In this document: one piece after another, positions 52,345-61,360 of the stretch
Layout of the letters: the number at the start of each line of letters is the position of its first letter
How positions within the stretch are numbered: position 1 is the first letter of the stretch
Assembly (NCBI RefSeq): GCF_037890675.1
Contig: NZ_CP149574.1
Span: 3,262,874 to 3,326,873, forward strand
Source: Methylovirgula sp. 4M-Z18
Lineage (GTDB): Bacteria > Pseudomonadota > Alphaproteobacteria > Rhizobiales > Beijerinckiaceae
Length of the DNA: 64,000 nt
Direction of reading: 5' to 3'
Program-made: the position numbers and the translations under genes
The notes under the pieces: generated by a model
The model's database searches: none
Told to the model about the DNA's origin: nothing
Seen by the model: the letters and a program-made list of their open reading frames with translations, nothing else

Positions 52345-52857
52345 ATGGCTAAGGTTCCGTCTCTGTTTTTCGCGCCCTTCGTCTCTTCGATCATGACGAT
52401 CGAAGCGGGCTGGATCGATTTTCGTGGCCATCTCAACATGGCTTATTACCACGTGCTGCTCGACCGCGCGATGAATGAGGCGTTCGATCTCATCGGCCTG
52501 CAGGAGGATCTGCACGCGACCCGCGGCGCGACCACTTTCGCCGCCGAAAACCACATCGTTTACCATCGCGACCTGAAATTCGGCGATCCCGTCCGCGCCA
52601 CGGCGCAATTGATCGATTTCGACGCGACGCGCCTGCATGTCTATCTCGAATTGCGCCAGGCGAGCGAGGGCTGGCTCGCCGCCTCGGCGGAAAGCCTGTT
52701 CGTGCACGCCGATCTCCAAACGCGCGAAGCGGTGCCGTTTCCGCAAGCCATCCAGGACAATCTGATGGTGATGCGCGCCGCCCATGCCCGCCTGCCGAAA
52801 CCATCCGACCTGACACAGACGCCAGGGATCGCGAAGCAGAAATCGCGGTTGAACTAG
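52345..52857 (+). CDS. Thioesterase-like (hot-dog fold) protein
   Basis: A 170-residue 4HBT-type protein. The hot-dog core shows AGWIDFRGHLNMAYYHVLLD, AENHIVYHRDLKFGDPV and ASAESLFVHADLQTREAVPF. The Asp-x-x-Gly-His-Leu-Asn segment corresponds to the active-site helix start in acyl-CoA thioesterases. Substrate unknown; relatives act on betainyl-CoA or similar compounds. It is divergent from the lactate dehydrogenase gene and its stop overlaps the convergent methyltransferase gene by four bases. Confidence 0.85.
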   Translation: MAKVPSLFFAPFVSSIMTIEAGWIDFRGHLNMAYYHVLLDRAMNEAFDLIGLQEDLHATRGATTFAAENHIVYHRDLKFGDPVRATAQLIDFDATRLHVYLELRQASEGWLAASAESLFVHADLQTREAVPFPQAIQDNLMVMRAAHARLPKPSDLTQTPGIAKQKSRLN

Positions 52858-53711
52858 CTTGCATTGGCGCCGTGAGCTTCGGCCGTCGAGAGCCACCAGT
52901 CATCGCCCTTGAACCAGCATGTCTCATCGATCGGTCTGTCGGTGCGAAAGGAGCGCACCTTATGTGCGCCGCCGCCCACAAAGGCCACGGTGAGACGCTC
53001 CGCCGCGTGCGGGTCCTGCGGGCCGACGCAGGAGATGAAAGCCGCATTGGAGACGAATCTGGCCGGCCATATCGCCCCGGACAAGGGTCTCTCGATGCGG
53101 AGCATGCCGCCAAAATTATGAGGCCCGTGCAGCGGGAACAGGAGCCGGCCGCGGGGCCTCAACGCGTCGAGCCAGGTCCGGCTTGGTTGGGTGATCGCGG
53201 CATTGACGTAGACGGCATCCGCCTTGGGCAGATCGTCGGCTATGCCGCTGCGCGCATGAACCTCGACCTGACGGAACTCTCGCAAATTCGCCTGGGCGCG
53301 TGCCGCGAGATCGGGCTCGATCTCATACGCATAAACCTTTCCTTTCGCGCCAACCAAAGTCGCGAGTAGGGCGGTGTAATAACCCGCGCCGGCGCCGACA
53401 TGCAGCACCGTCTCGCCTTCCGTGAGTTCAAGCGCATCGAGCCATTTCGCGTGCGAGCTCGGCTCACCAATATTGATCCCGCGAACCGGGTCCAGCGCTA
53501 TAAGCGCGTCTTGATAGAGGAAGGCGATGTCATCGTCGGGCGTGCGAAGATAGCCTCTGCCCCGGACGCTGATCCACCACGGCCCCTTGCCGGCAAACGG
53601 CTCGCGCGGGACGCTGGCAAAGGCGCGCTCGATGCGCGGATCCCGCGCTTCGCCCATCTTCGTCACATAGCTCGCAAAGAAAGCTCTGAGATTTGCGGAC
53701 CGATCGTGCAT
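52854..53711 (-). CDS. Pcm-like protein-L-isoaspartate O-methyltransferase
   Basis: A 285-residue SAM-dependent methyltransferase. The N-terminal part (RIERAFASVPREPFAG, YLRTPDDDIAFLYQDAL) and the SAM motif GETVLHVGAGAGYYTALLAT are typical of the Pcm family. Canonical Pcm ends near residue 210; here about 75 extra residues follow. The usual substrate loop ISQP is replaced by NIGEPSSHAKWLDAL, so true isoaspartate repair is not certain. It is convergent with the thioesterase gene. Confidence 0.8.
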   Translation of the reverse strand: MHDRSANLRAFFASYVTKMGEARDPRIERAFASVPREPFAGKGPWWISVRGRGYLRTPDDDIAFLYQDALIALDPVRGINIGEPSSHAKWLDALELTEGETVLHVGAGAGYYTALLATLVGAKGKVYAYEIEPDLAARAQANLREFRQVEVHARSGIADDLPKADAVYVNAAITQPSRTWLDALRPRGRLLFPLHGPHNFGGMLRIERPLSGAIWPARFVSNAAFISCVGPQDPHAAERLTVAFVGGGAHKVRSFRTDRPIDETCWFKGDDWWLSTAEAHGANAS

Positions 53712-53854
53712 GCGCCTCGATCTCCCATCGCACCGCCGTCTAACGTCAATGTCCTATGGCGGCGCCGAAAATGTCGAGAAAATTCGCATCGTCACGAAAC
53801 GATCTTAAGCTTCCGCCGGCGCATTTTCCAAGCCGATGTGACTAACAAACAACG

Positions 53855-55405
53855 TTAAGTCGCCTTCGGCACCGCCTCCGGCGCCAGTGGATAGCGCGAC
53901 AGCACGTCGGTATCGGTCACGTCACGGTGGTTGCGCGTATATTGCTCAGACGCGAGGCGGAGAGGCTGATAATCCCAGGGGAACAGCTTGCCCTTAGTCA
54001 GCGCCTGGAACACCGCGCGGCGGGCGTTCTGGCTTTCGATCACCTGCCGTCTCGTTTCGACCGGATCGAAGCGCGCGGCGAGCAACGCGCGGTACTGCTC
54101 GACGCGCGCGGTGTGTTCAGCCGCCGTAGCGAGATTGGTCGTCTCGGCCGGGTCCGCGGCGAGGTCGAACAATTGCTCGGGATCATCGCCGCAGGCGATG
54201 AATTTGAAATGGTTCTGCCGCACCATATACATCGGCGCGCCGACCCCTTCCGCAAGATATTCGCCGAAGACCACGCCGTCATCGTCGGGCGCCCCCTGCA
54301 GGAACGGCATGAGCGAGCGCCCATCGATGGTCGAGGCAACCGCGTCGGCACCCTTCTCTTCCGCAATGTCGAGAAAGGTCGGCAGAAGATCGGCAAGCGA
54401 CGCGGGCGTCGCCACCCGGCGCGGCATAAAGCGCTGCGGCGCATGCACGATCAGCGGCACACGCGCTGCCGGATCGCGATAGCTCATCTTGTACCACAGG
54501 CCGCGTTCGCCGAGAAAATCGCCGTGATCGGAGGTGAGAACGATCACCGTATCGTCGGCAAGGTCGGTCGCCGCTAGCGTGGCCACAAGTTTGGCGATCT
54601 GCGCGTCGACATAGGAAATCGAAGCGTAATAGCCATGCCGCGCGCTGCGGATATCCGCTTTCGTAATATCGTATTCCTGCATCGCTGCCGCGTCGTAGAG
54701 ACGGCGGCTGTGCGGGTCGAGGTCGGCATAGGGCAACGCGCCGACGCGCGGCAAATCGATATCCTCGTCGCGGTAGAGATTCCAGAATTCCGGCCGCTGC
54801 GCGTAGGGATCGTGCGGATGGGTGAAGGAGACCGTGAGGCAGAATGGCAACGTGTCGCGGTGACGCGCGAAATCATACAGCCGGCGCTGCGCGAGAAAGC
54901 CCACTTCATCGTCATATTCGAGCTGATTGGTGATTTCGGCGATGCCCGCCTGCTTCACCGAGGTCATATTGTGATACCACCAATCGATGCGCGCATTCGG
55001 CTCGCGCCAATCCGGCGTCCACCCGAAATCCGCCGGATAAATGTCGGTGGTCAGCCGTTCCTCGAATCCATGCAATTGGTCGGGGCCGACGAAATGCATC
55101 TTGCCCGACAGGCAGGTGCGATAGCCCTTGAGTCGCAAGTAATGCGCGAAGGTCGGGATCGAGGATTTGAACTCCGCCGCATTGTCATAGACGCCGGTGC
55201 GCGACGACAGCGCGCCCGACATGAGGCACGCGCGGCCCGGCGCGCAGAGGGGCGCATTGGTGTAGGCGTTCTCGAACACCACGCCCTTGCGCGCCAAAAC
55301 ATCGATCGCGGGGCTTTTGACGATACCGTGGCCGTAGGCAGGAAGATATTGTGCCGCAAGCTGATCGGCGACAATGAGCAGGATATTCGGTTTGCTCCGA
55401 GGCAT
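53855..55405 (-). CDS. betC: Choline sulfatase
   Basis: A 516-residue sulfatase that releases choline from choline-O-sulfate. The sulfatase signature CAPGRA (54-59) carries Cys54, which must be oxidised to formylglycine. Metal-site residues appear in IVADQ (12-16) and VLTSDHGDFLGERGLWYKMS. FTHPHDPY and the C-terminal domain (FPWDYQPLRLASEQYTRNH) are typical of the choline sulfatase subgroup. No betA, betB, betI or sulfatase-activating enzyme is nearby. A LysE exporter gene lies upstream on the same strand. Confidence 0.9.
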   Translation of the reverse strand: MPRSKPNILLIVADQLAAQYLPAYGHGIVKSPAIDVLARKGVVFENAYTNAPLCAPGRACLMSGALSSRTGVYDNAAEFKSSIPTFAHYLRLKGYRTCLSGKMHFVGPDQLHGFEERLTTDIYPADFGWTPDWREPNARIDWWYHNMTSVKQAGIAEITNQLEYDDEVGFLAQRRLYDFARHRDTLPFCLTVSFTHPHDPYAQRPEFWNLYRDEDIDLPRVGALPYADLDPHSRRLYDAAAMQEYDITKADIRSARHGYYASISYVDAQIAKLVATLAATDLADDTVIVLTSDHGDFLGERGLWYKMSYRDPAARVPLIVHAPQRFMPRRVATPASLADLLPTFLDIAEEKGADAVASTIDGRSLMPFLQGAPDDDGVVFGEYLAEGVGAPMYMVRQNHFKFIACGDDPEQLFDLAADPAETTNLATAAEHTARVEQYRALLAARFDPVETRRQVIESQNARRAVFQALTKGKLFPWDYQPLRLASEQYTRNHRDVTDTDVLSRYPLAPEAVPKAT

Positions 55406-55443
55406 ATGTGTCTTTCAATTGACCAATGACGAACGGACGCGGC

Positions 55444-56076
55444 TTACGCCCGCCGCGCGAAACTGAAGGCGGCGTCCGCGATCGATTTCGCGCCGAACAG
55501 CACGAAGATGACCCCCACCGCACGGGTGATGACGCTGCCATGGGTGGCAAAGAATCGCCGCACCATCGGCAGACCGGCGCAGAAAACCAGCACCACATCG
55601 GCAATAATGAAGCCGCAGAAGGCGCTCGTCATCAGGTAGGGCGCATCGAACCAATGCAGCTCATTGGCAAAGCCGCTGACCAGCGCGCCGAACATCGCGA
55701 CCGAAACGGGATAGGCCTTGGGATTGGTGAGGCCGAACAGCACGCCGGTCATCAGCGGCCGCTTCTGGCCGACCGGCGCCGCCTTGGTCTCGGCTTTGTG
55801 AAAGATCGCCTTGAAGCCCAGCCAGATCAGGAAGAGGCCGCAGGCAAGCCCCAAGGCCTCGAACACCACCGCGCCGATCTGGCTGGCGCCGATGATCGCG
55901 GCCAGCGCCAATGTGCCCCAGACCGTATCGCCCAAGAGATGCCCGGTCACGAAACGTGCCGCCGCGCCGCGCCCCTCGACAGCGGTCAGCGAAAACACCG
56001 CCAGAAAGGCCGGGCCTGGCGAAACCACATAGAGAAAACCCGCCACGGCGGTCAAAAGCAGCAATGTCGCCGACAT
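55444..56076 (-). CDS. LysE/RhtB-family amino acid exporter
   Basis: A 210-residue inner-membrane protein with about six membrane segments. The N-terminal family signature is FLYVVSPGPAFLAVFSL, followed by LIWLGFKAIFHKAET and FGLTNPKAYPVSVAMFGALV. Members export amino acids or related amines such as lysine, threonine or homoserine lactone. Substrate unknown. It lies 38 bases upstream of the choline sulfatase gene; coexpression is possible. Confidence 0.9.
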   Translation of the reverse strand: MSATLLLLTAVAGFLYVVSPGPAFLAVFSLTAVEGRGAAARFVTGHLLGDTVWGTLALAAIIGASQIGAVVFEALGLACGLFLIWLGFKAIFHKAETKAAPVGQKRPLMTGVLFGLTNPKAYPVSVAMFGALVSGFANELHWFDAPYLMTSAFCGFIIADVVLVFCAGLPMVRRFFATHGSVITRAVGVIFVLFGAKSIADAAFSFARRA

Positions 56077-56411
56077 GAATCGCTCCAGAATTTAGCGAAG
56101 ATGAGCATGGCGCAGCAGATGCGCGCCTTTGTGCGAGAACCGACAATTTACACTCCGGATGCGACCTGCCTAGAGCAATTTCCCGAAAAGTTGCTCAATC
56201 TCGGAATGAATAAACCGCGACAAAACAATGGCTAGGACCATATCGCGGGCCGCGCACGCCCTGCATGCGGTTTCGCAAATTCCGGGCCATCTCACGGAAA
56301 AGACGCAAAGTTTTGGTCAAGTGCCTGTGCATGGCGGCCCTGCCGCTTATCGACTTTCGGGGTTAAAATCCCCACATTCCGCGGCAGGTGATTCGTTTTT
56401 AAGGCGAGACT
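56077..56411. other. 335-base intergenic region, divergent promoters of lysE-like and uvrD
   Basis: Contains a decayed copy of the CTAGAGCAATTTC repeat word near 56171-56190 and a small inverted repeat GGGG TTAAAAT CCCC near 56360. A GGCGAG site precedes the TTG start of uvrD. No LexA-type GTTC-N7-GTTC box was seen. No gene was found. Confidence 0.55.
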
Positions 56412-58778
56412 TTGTCCGATCCGTTCGACCTTTCCAATGCGCAAGAACCGCCCGCGCCGCGCGCGGGCGGCATTGCCGCGCGGGCCCGGGCCGCCGCGGC
56501 GCCGTCCTATCTCGACAAGCTGAACCCGGAACAACGGGCCGGTGTCGAGACGCTCGATGGGCCGGTCCTGGTGCTGGCCGGCGCGGGAACCGGTAAGACG
56601 CGGGTGCTCACCACCCGCATCGCCCATATCATCGCCACCGGCCGGGCACGGGACTACGAGATCCTTGCCGTGACCTTCACCAACAAGGCGGCGCGTGAGA
56701 TGAAGGAGCGGGTCGCCCAGCTCATCGGTCCGGCCGGCGAAGGCATGCCGTGGCTTGGCACGTTCCACTCGATCGGCACGAAGATCTTGCGCCGGCATGC
56801 CGAGCTTGTCGGGCTCAAGTCGTCGTTCACCATTCTCGATACCGACGATCAGATCCGGCTGCTCAAGCAGATCATCCAGGCCGCCAATGTCGACGACAAA
56901 CGCTGGCCGGCGCGCCAGCTCGCCTATCTCATCGACTCATGGAAGAACCGCGGCCTCACGCCGCCGCAAGTGCCGAATGGCGAAGCCAGCGCTTTCGCCA
57001 ACGGCATGGGCGCCAAACTTTACGCCGACTATCAGGCGCGGCTGAAAGTCCTCAACGCCGCCGATTTCGGCGACTTGTTGCTCGAAGGGCTGCGGCTGCT
57101 GCGCGAATATCCGGATGTGCTCGCCCATTATCAGCAGCGCTTCAAATATATTCTGGTGGACGAGTATCAGGACACCAACGTCGTGCAATATTTGTGGCTG
57201 AAGCTGCTGGCGCAGGCCAATCGCAATTTGTGCTGCGTGGGTGATGACGACCAATCGGTGTATGGCTGGCGTGGCGCCGAAGTGGACAATATTTTGCGCT
57301 TCGAACAGGAGTTTCCAGGCGCACGTGTCATTCGCCTGGAACAGAATTACCGCTCCACCGGCCACATCCTCGCAGCGGCCTCGCATCTGATCGCGCATAA
57401 CGAGAGCCGGCTCGGCAAGACGTTGTTCACCGACGATCACGAAGGGATAAAGCCGACAGTCACCGGCGTGTGGGACTCGGAAGAGGAAGCGCGGATCATC
57501 GGCGAGGAAATCGAACAGCTGCAGCGCAAACAGGAATCGCTCGACGAAATCGCGATCCTCGTGCGTGCCTCATTCCAGATGCGCGAATTCGAAGAGCGTT
57601 TCATCACGCTCGGCCTGCCCTATCGGGTGATCGGCGGTCCGCGCTTTTATGAGCGGGCGGAAATTCGCGACGCCCTCGCCTATCTGCGCTGCGTCGCGCA
57701 GCCGGCCGATGATCTCGCGTTTGAGCGCATCATCAACGTGCCGAAACGTGGGCTTGGCGATGCCACGCTGCAGCTTCTGCACGATCACGCGCGCGCCTTG
57801 AGCATTCCCTTGATGCAGGCAGCGAGCAATATGATCGAGAGCGAGGAGCTGAAGCCAAAGCCGCGCCAGACCTTGCGCGATCTGCTCGCCTCTTTCGCGC
57901 GCTGGTCGAGCCTCACCGAAAACACGCCGCATAACGAACTTGCGGAAATTGTGCTGGAGGAATCCGGCTACACGGAAATGTGGCAGAAAGACAAGACGGC
58001 GGAAGCCGCGGGCCGGCTCGAAAACCTGAAAGAACTCGTGCGCTCGATGGAGGAATTTCCCGACCTCGCGGCCTTCCTCGAACATATTTCCCTAGTCCTC
58101 GACGCGGACGCTTCGAACGACAGGGCCGAACGTGTCTCGATCATGACGCTCCACGGCGCCAAGGGGCTCGAATTCGATAACGTGTTCCTGCCCGGCTGGG
58201 AGGAGGGCCTGTTTCCGCACCAGCGCTCGCTGGATGAGAACGGCCGCGCAGGGCTGGAGGAAGAGCGCCGCCTCGCCTATGTCGGCATCACCCGCGCCCG
58301 CCGCCGCGCCAAGATCAGCTTTGCCACCAACCGCCGCATTCACGGCCTGTGGCAGAGCACCATTCCCTCGCGCTTTCTCGACGAATTGCCCGAGCGGCAT
58401 GTGGACGTGGTCGAGCAGGCCAGCGGCCAGCATTACGGCGGCTATGCGCAATCGCGCTTCGACCGCGCGGCAAGCTTTGCGACACCCTATACGACCCCGG
58501 GCTGGCAACGGGCGCAGGCGCGCAACGCGACAAGCGATATGCATCGCCAGGCGCCGCGCGGCGGCATCAACCCCACCACACGCCGCGGCCCCATGCAGAT
58601 CGAAGGCACAATCCTTGCGAAATCGTCCGCTACCTCCGGCTACCAAAAGAACGACCGCGTCTTCCACATGAAATTCGGCCCTGGCACGGTGGTCGACACC
58701 GACGGCAACAAGCTGACGGTGGATTTCGACAAGGCCGGCCGCAAGATGGTGCTGGAGAGTTTTGTGCAGCGGGGATAG
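56412..58778 (+). CDS. uvrD: ATP-dependent DNA helicase UvrD/PcrA
   Basis: A 788-residue superfamily 1 helicase for excision and mismatch repair. Motif I is LAGAGTGKTRVLTTRI (about 56-71), Ia AVTFTNKAAREMKERV, II VDEYQDTN, III GDDDQSVYGWRGAE, IV FRLEQNYRS-like (IRLEQNYRSTGHIL), V VSIMTLHGAKGLEFDNVFL and VI VGITRARRRAKISF. The C-terminal domain ends FHMKFGPGTVVDTDG, a tail known to contact RNA polymerase in relatives. The start is TTG 56412, with AAGGCGAG upstream. It is preceded by a long non-coding gap. Confidence 0.95.
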   Translation: MSDPFDLSNAQEPPAPRAGGIAARARAAAAPSYLDKLNPEQRAGVETLDGPVLVLAGAGTGKTRVLTTRIAHIIATGRARDYEILAVTFTNKAAREMKERVAQLIGPAGEGMPWLGTFHSIGTKILRRHAELVGLKSSFTILDTDDQIRLLKQIIQAANVDDKRWPARQLAYLIDSWKNRGLTPPQVPNGEASAFANGMGAKLYADYQARLKVLNAADFGDLLLEGLRLLREYPDVLAHYQQRFKYILVDEYQDTNVVQYLWLKLLAQANRNLCCVGDDDQSVYGWRGAEVDNILRFEQEFPGARVIRLEQNYRSTGHILAAASHLIAHNESRLGKTLFTDDHEGIKPTVTGVWDSEEEARIIGEEIEQLQRKQESLDEIAILVRASFQMREFEERFITLGLPYRVIGGPRFYERAEIRDALAYLRCVAQPADDLAFERIINVPKRGLGDATLQLLHDHARALSIPLMQAASNMIESEELKPKPRQTLRDLLASFARWSSLTENTPHNELAEIVLEESGYTEMWQKDKTAEAAGRLENLKELVRSMEEFPDLAAFLEHISLVLDADASNDRAERVSIMTLHGAKGLEFDNVFLPGWEEGLFPHQRSLDENGRAGLEEERRLAYVGITRARRRAKISFATNRRIHGLWQSTIPSRFLDELPERHVDVVEQASGQHYGGYAQSRFDRAASFATPYTTPGWQRAQARNATSDMHRQAPRGGINPTTRRGPMQIEGTILAKSSATSGYQKNDRVFHMKFGPGTVVDTDGNKLTVDFDKAGRKMVLESFVQRG

Positions 58779-58852
58779 GTCCCTTCAACAGCCGCTAAAG
58801 GCCAAATCCCTCCAGTTGACCGGCCTGCCGCAATGTGACACATATCCGGCCC

Positions 58853-58903
58853 ATGACATTCATCGCGCGCGCAACCCTTCGACTTCTTGACCCGACCTTC
58901 TAA
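58853..58903 (+). CDS. Probable leu leader peptide, 16 residues
   Basis: The frame reads MTFIARATLRLLDPTF and stop. It has three Leu codons, all CTT (58877-58879, 58883-58888), grouped near the end, and lies on the 5' side of a terminator-like hairpin 200 bases before leuA. This is the usual layout of ribosome-mediated attenuation, where leucine-tRNA shortage stalls the ribosome. The frame is too short for statistical support and an antiterminator was not proven. Confidence 0.5.
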   Translation: MTFIARATLRLLDPTF

Positions 58904-58920
58904 GGAAGGCGGGATTTTCG
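58891..58920 (+). terminator. Putative attenuator ahead of leuA
   Basis: CCCGACCTTC, loop TAAG and GAAGGCGGG pair over nine bases with one bulged A, followed by ATTTTCG and then a further T-run (58922-58926). The 5' arm contains the end and stop of the leader frame, so a ribosome there would control its folding. Confidence 0.55.
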
Positions 58921-59108
58921 TCGTTTTTGGGTTTTCGCTAGGTGTTGTCATGTCAACGGATCGACCATCCGCATTCTCTTCCTTCACTCTTCAGCACATT
59001 CGGCTTGGCGCGCGACTTATCGGCGATCATCGGGACTGACGGCCGCCCGGTGATCGTAGACGCCGCTTCGCACCCATTTTCCGAACAATTTAAGCTGAAG
59101 AGTTCCCC

Positions 59109-60779
59109 ATGCTGCACAATCCGCAAAGCAAATACCGCACCTTCGACTCCATGATCAATCTGACCGACCGGCAATGGCCGTCGCGAACGATTACCAAAGC
59201 GCCGCAATGGCTGTCGTCCGACCTGCGCGACGGCAACCAGTCGCTCGCCGATCCGATGGATGTCGAGAAGAAAATGCGTTTCTACAAGACGCTGCTGAAC
59301 ATCGGCTTCAAACAGATCGAGATCGGCTTTCCCTCCGCCTCGCAGACCGAATTCGATTTCGTCCGCAGCCTGATCGAGGGCGGGCATATTCCCGACGACG
59401 TGACGGTGCAGGTCCTGACCCAGTCGCGTGAAGATCTGATCAAGCGCACCTTCGAGGCGCTCAAAGGCGTCAAACGCGCCATCGTTCACGTCTATGTGGC
59501 AACGGCGCCGCTGTTCCGCCGCGTCGTGTTCAACATGAGTAAGGACGAGATCGCCGCCCTGTCGGTCGCGGGCGCACGCACGATGCTCGCCGAGAGCCGC
59601 AAGTATCCCGAGACGCACTGGACGTTCGAATATTCGCCCGAAACCTTCAGCTTCACCGAACCCGATTTCGCGCTGGACGTGTGCGAGAAGGTGCTCGACG
59701 TCTGGCAGCCGACGCCAGAGCACAAGGTCATTCTCAACTTGCCCGCCACGGTCGAAGTGGCAATGCCGAATGTCTATGCCGACCAGATCGAATATTTCTG
59801 CCGCCGGATTTCGCGCCGCGACTCGGTCGTCATCAGCATTCATCCGCACAATGACCGAGGCACCGGCGTCGCCGCCGCCGAACTCGCGGTGCTGGCCGGC
59901 GCCGACCGGATCGAGGGCTGCCTGTTCGGCAATGGCGAGCGCACCGGCAATGTCGATCTCGTCACCTTGGCCTTGAATCTCTACACGCAAGGGGTCGATC
60001 CGGGCCTCGATTTCAGCGACATGCGCTCGGTCATCCGGACCGCGGAATATTGCAACGGCCTGCCGGTGCATCCGCGCCACCCCTATTCCGGCGAGTTGGT
60101 CTTCACGGCCTTTTCCGGCTCGCATCAGGACGCGGTGAAGAAAGGCTTTGCCGCCCATGAGGCGCGCAACGACGGGATGTGGGAAATGCCCTATCTGCCG
60201 ATCGATCCGGCGGACCTCGGCGAGACCTATGAGGCGGTGATCCGCGTCAATAGCCAGTCCGGCAAGGGCGGCGTCGCCTGGGTGCTCGAACAGGACAAGG
60301 GCATCAAGCTGCCGCGCCGGTTCCAGATCGATTTTTCCCGCAAGGTGCAGGAGATCGCCGACCGGACAGCTAAAGAACTGACGGCACAGACGATTTGGGC
60401 CGCTTTCGAAGAGGCCTATCACCTCACCGGGCCGCAGCGCTACGAACTCGTCGAATACGAAGAGCCCGGCCCGCGCCGCGCCGGCCACAATCACGTCTTC
60501 GTCGGCAAGATCCGCGTCGATGGCCGGGACGTTTCGGTCTCCGGCCGCGGCAACGGCCTGATTTCGAGCGCGCTTGCGGCTTTCAACGCGGCGAGCGGGC
60601 TCAATATCGAAGTGGTCGATTATCAGGAGCACGCCCTGCGGCACGGCACCGATTCCCAAGCCATCGCATTCGTCGAATGCCGTTTGGGTGATGACCGGCG
60701 CCTGTTCGGGGTCGGGATCGACACGGATATTGCGACGGCATCGGTGAAAGCCGTGCTGAGCGCCGCAAACGCGGCATAG
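59109..60779 (+). CDS. leuA: 2-isopropylmalate synthase, LeuA type 2
   Basis: First committed step of leucine synthesis: acetyl-CoA plus 2-ketoisovalerate to 2-isopropylmalate. The 556-residue protein has the catalytic opening [33 protein letters not shown], metal ligands in [20 protein letters not shown] and [19 protein letters not shown]-terminal regulatory domain (about 420-556) is expected to bind leucine. Length fits the long type 2 form. A probable leader peptide and attenuator precede it. Confidence 0.96.
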   Translation: MLHNPQSKYRTFDSMINLTDRQWPSRTITKAPQWLSSDLRDGNQSLADPMDVEKKMRFYKTLLNIGFKQIEIGFPSASQTEFDFVRSLIEGGHIPDDVTVQVLTQSREDLIKRTFEALKGVKRAIVHVYVATAPLFRRVVFNMSKDEIAALSVAGARTMLAESRKYPETHWTFEYSPETFSFTEPDFALDVCEKVLDVWQPTPEHKVILNLPATVEVAMPNVYADQIEYFCRRISRRDSVVISIHPHNDRGTGVAAAELAVLAGADRIEGCLFGNGERTGNVDLVTLALNLYTQGVDPGLDFSDMRSVIRTAEYCNGLPVHPRHPYSGELVFTAFSGSHQDAVKKGFAAHEARNDGMWEMPYLPIDPADLGETYEAVIRVNSQSGKGGVAWVLEQDKGIKLPRRFQIDFSRKVQEIADRTAKELTAQTIWAAFEEAYHLTGPQRYELVEYEEPGPRRAGHNHVFVGKIRVDGRDVSVSGRGNGLISSALAAFNAASGLNIEVVDYQEHALRHGTDSQAIAFVECRLGDDRRLFGVGIDTDIATASVKAVLSAANAA

Positions 60780-60860
60780 CAGAAGATAGAGCGATACCGT
60801 GCGCCACCTTCTTCCGCAGCTTCGCTCCGGGAGAAGGGTGCATAGCGTCACACACGCTGC

Positions 60861-61151
60861 TTACGGCTGTTTCGGCGCCGGCTTTTGGGTTTTGCACATG
60901 ACCGGCTGCGGCGTGCAGGCAATCCCGGGGGTCGAACAGGCGGCGGCGCCGTCGTCACCGCGTTTGCAAACGGCGCAGGCATCGGTCCATTCCACGCAAT
61001 CCGGATTATTCGTGCCGTAGATCTGCACCGTTTGCTGCGCGGGGCTCGGCGGCGCCGGCACATTCTGCGCTTGCAGCGGCGCGGCGAGCATCAGGAGCAC
61101 GGCCATGAGGCCGGCCGGGCGCAATGACGCGTGAAAAGACATTTGTTTCAT
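60861..61151 (-). CDS. Small exported Cys-rich protein, unknown function
   Basis: A 96-residue protein with a signal peptide (LMAVLLMLAAPLQAQ). The mature part is short, Pro-rich and contains six Cys (DCVEWTDACAVCKRG, ACSTPGIACTPQPVMC), which suggests disulfides in the periplasm. It ends in a Lys/Pro tail. ATG 61151 is chosen because it starts right before the signal peptide; the frame is open further upstream. No family recognised. Confidence 0.65.
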   Translation of the reverse strand: MKQMSFHASLRPAGLMAVLLMLAAPLQAQNVPAPPSPAQQTVQIYGTNNPDCVEWTDACAVCKRGDDGAAACSTPGIACTPQPVMCKTQKPAPKQP

Positions 61152-61360
61152 GCTGGCTAGCATATCCCGACACGGCGAAGCACAACAAGTCCTGGGTCGG
61201 GACCTAGGCCCAAACCGGCGCCCGGAGCGCAGCAAAGCGCGAACGGAACGACAACCTCTATCGACAACTGAGATCCAACACAGACGTTCACAATCAATTG
61301 TACAGCTTGACATTTGCGCGGGCAGAGAGACACTCGGCAGCGTCATCTGGAAGACTTCGC

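Larger units (their letters stand above)
58779..59108. other. 330-base leader region of leuA
   Basis: Contains a short leader-peptide frame (58853-58903) and a hairpin with T-rich tail (58891-58913 and on). The remaining part up to leuA has no recognised gene. Confidence 0.6.

Noticed and set aside
56077-56411. LexA-controlled promoter of uvrD
   Set aside because: No GTTC-N7-GTTC or related box was found.
58953-60851. 632-codon open frame on minus
   Set aside because: Antisense to leuA, low-complexity translation without family features.
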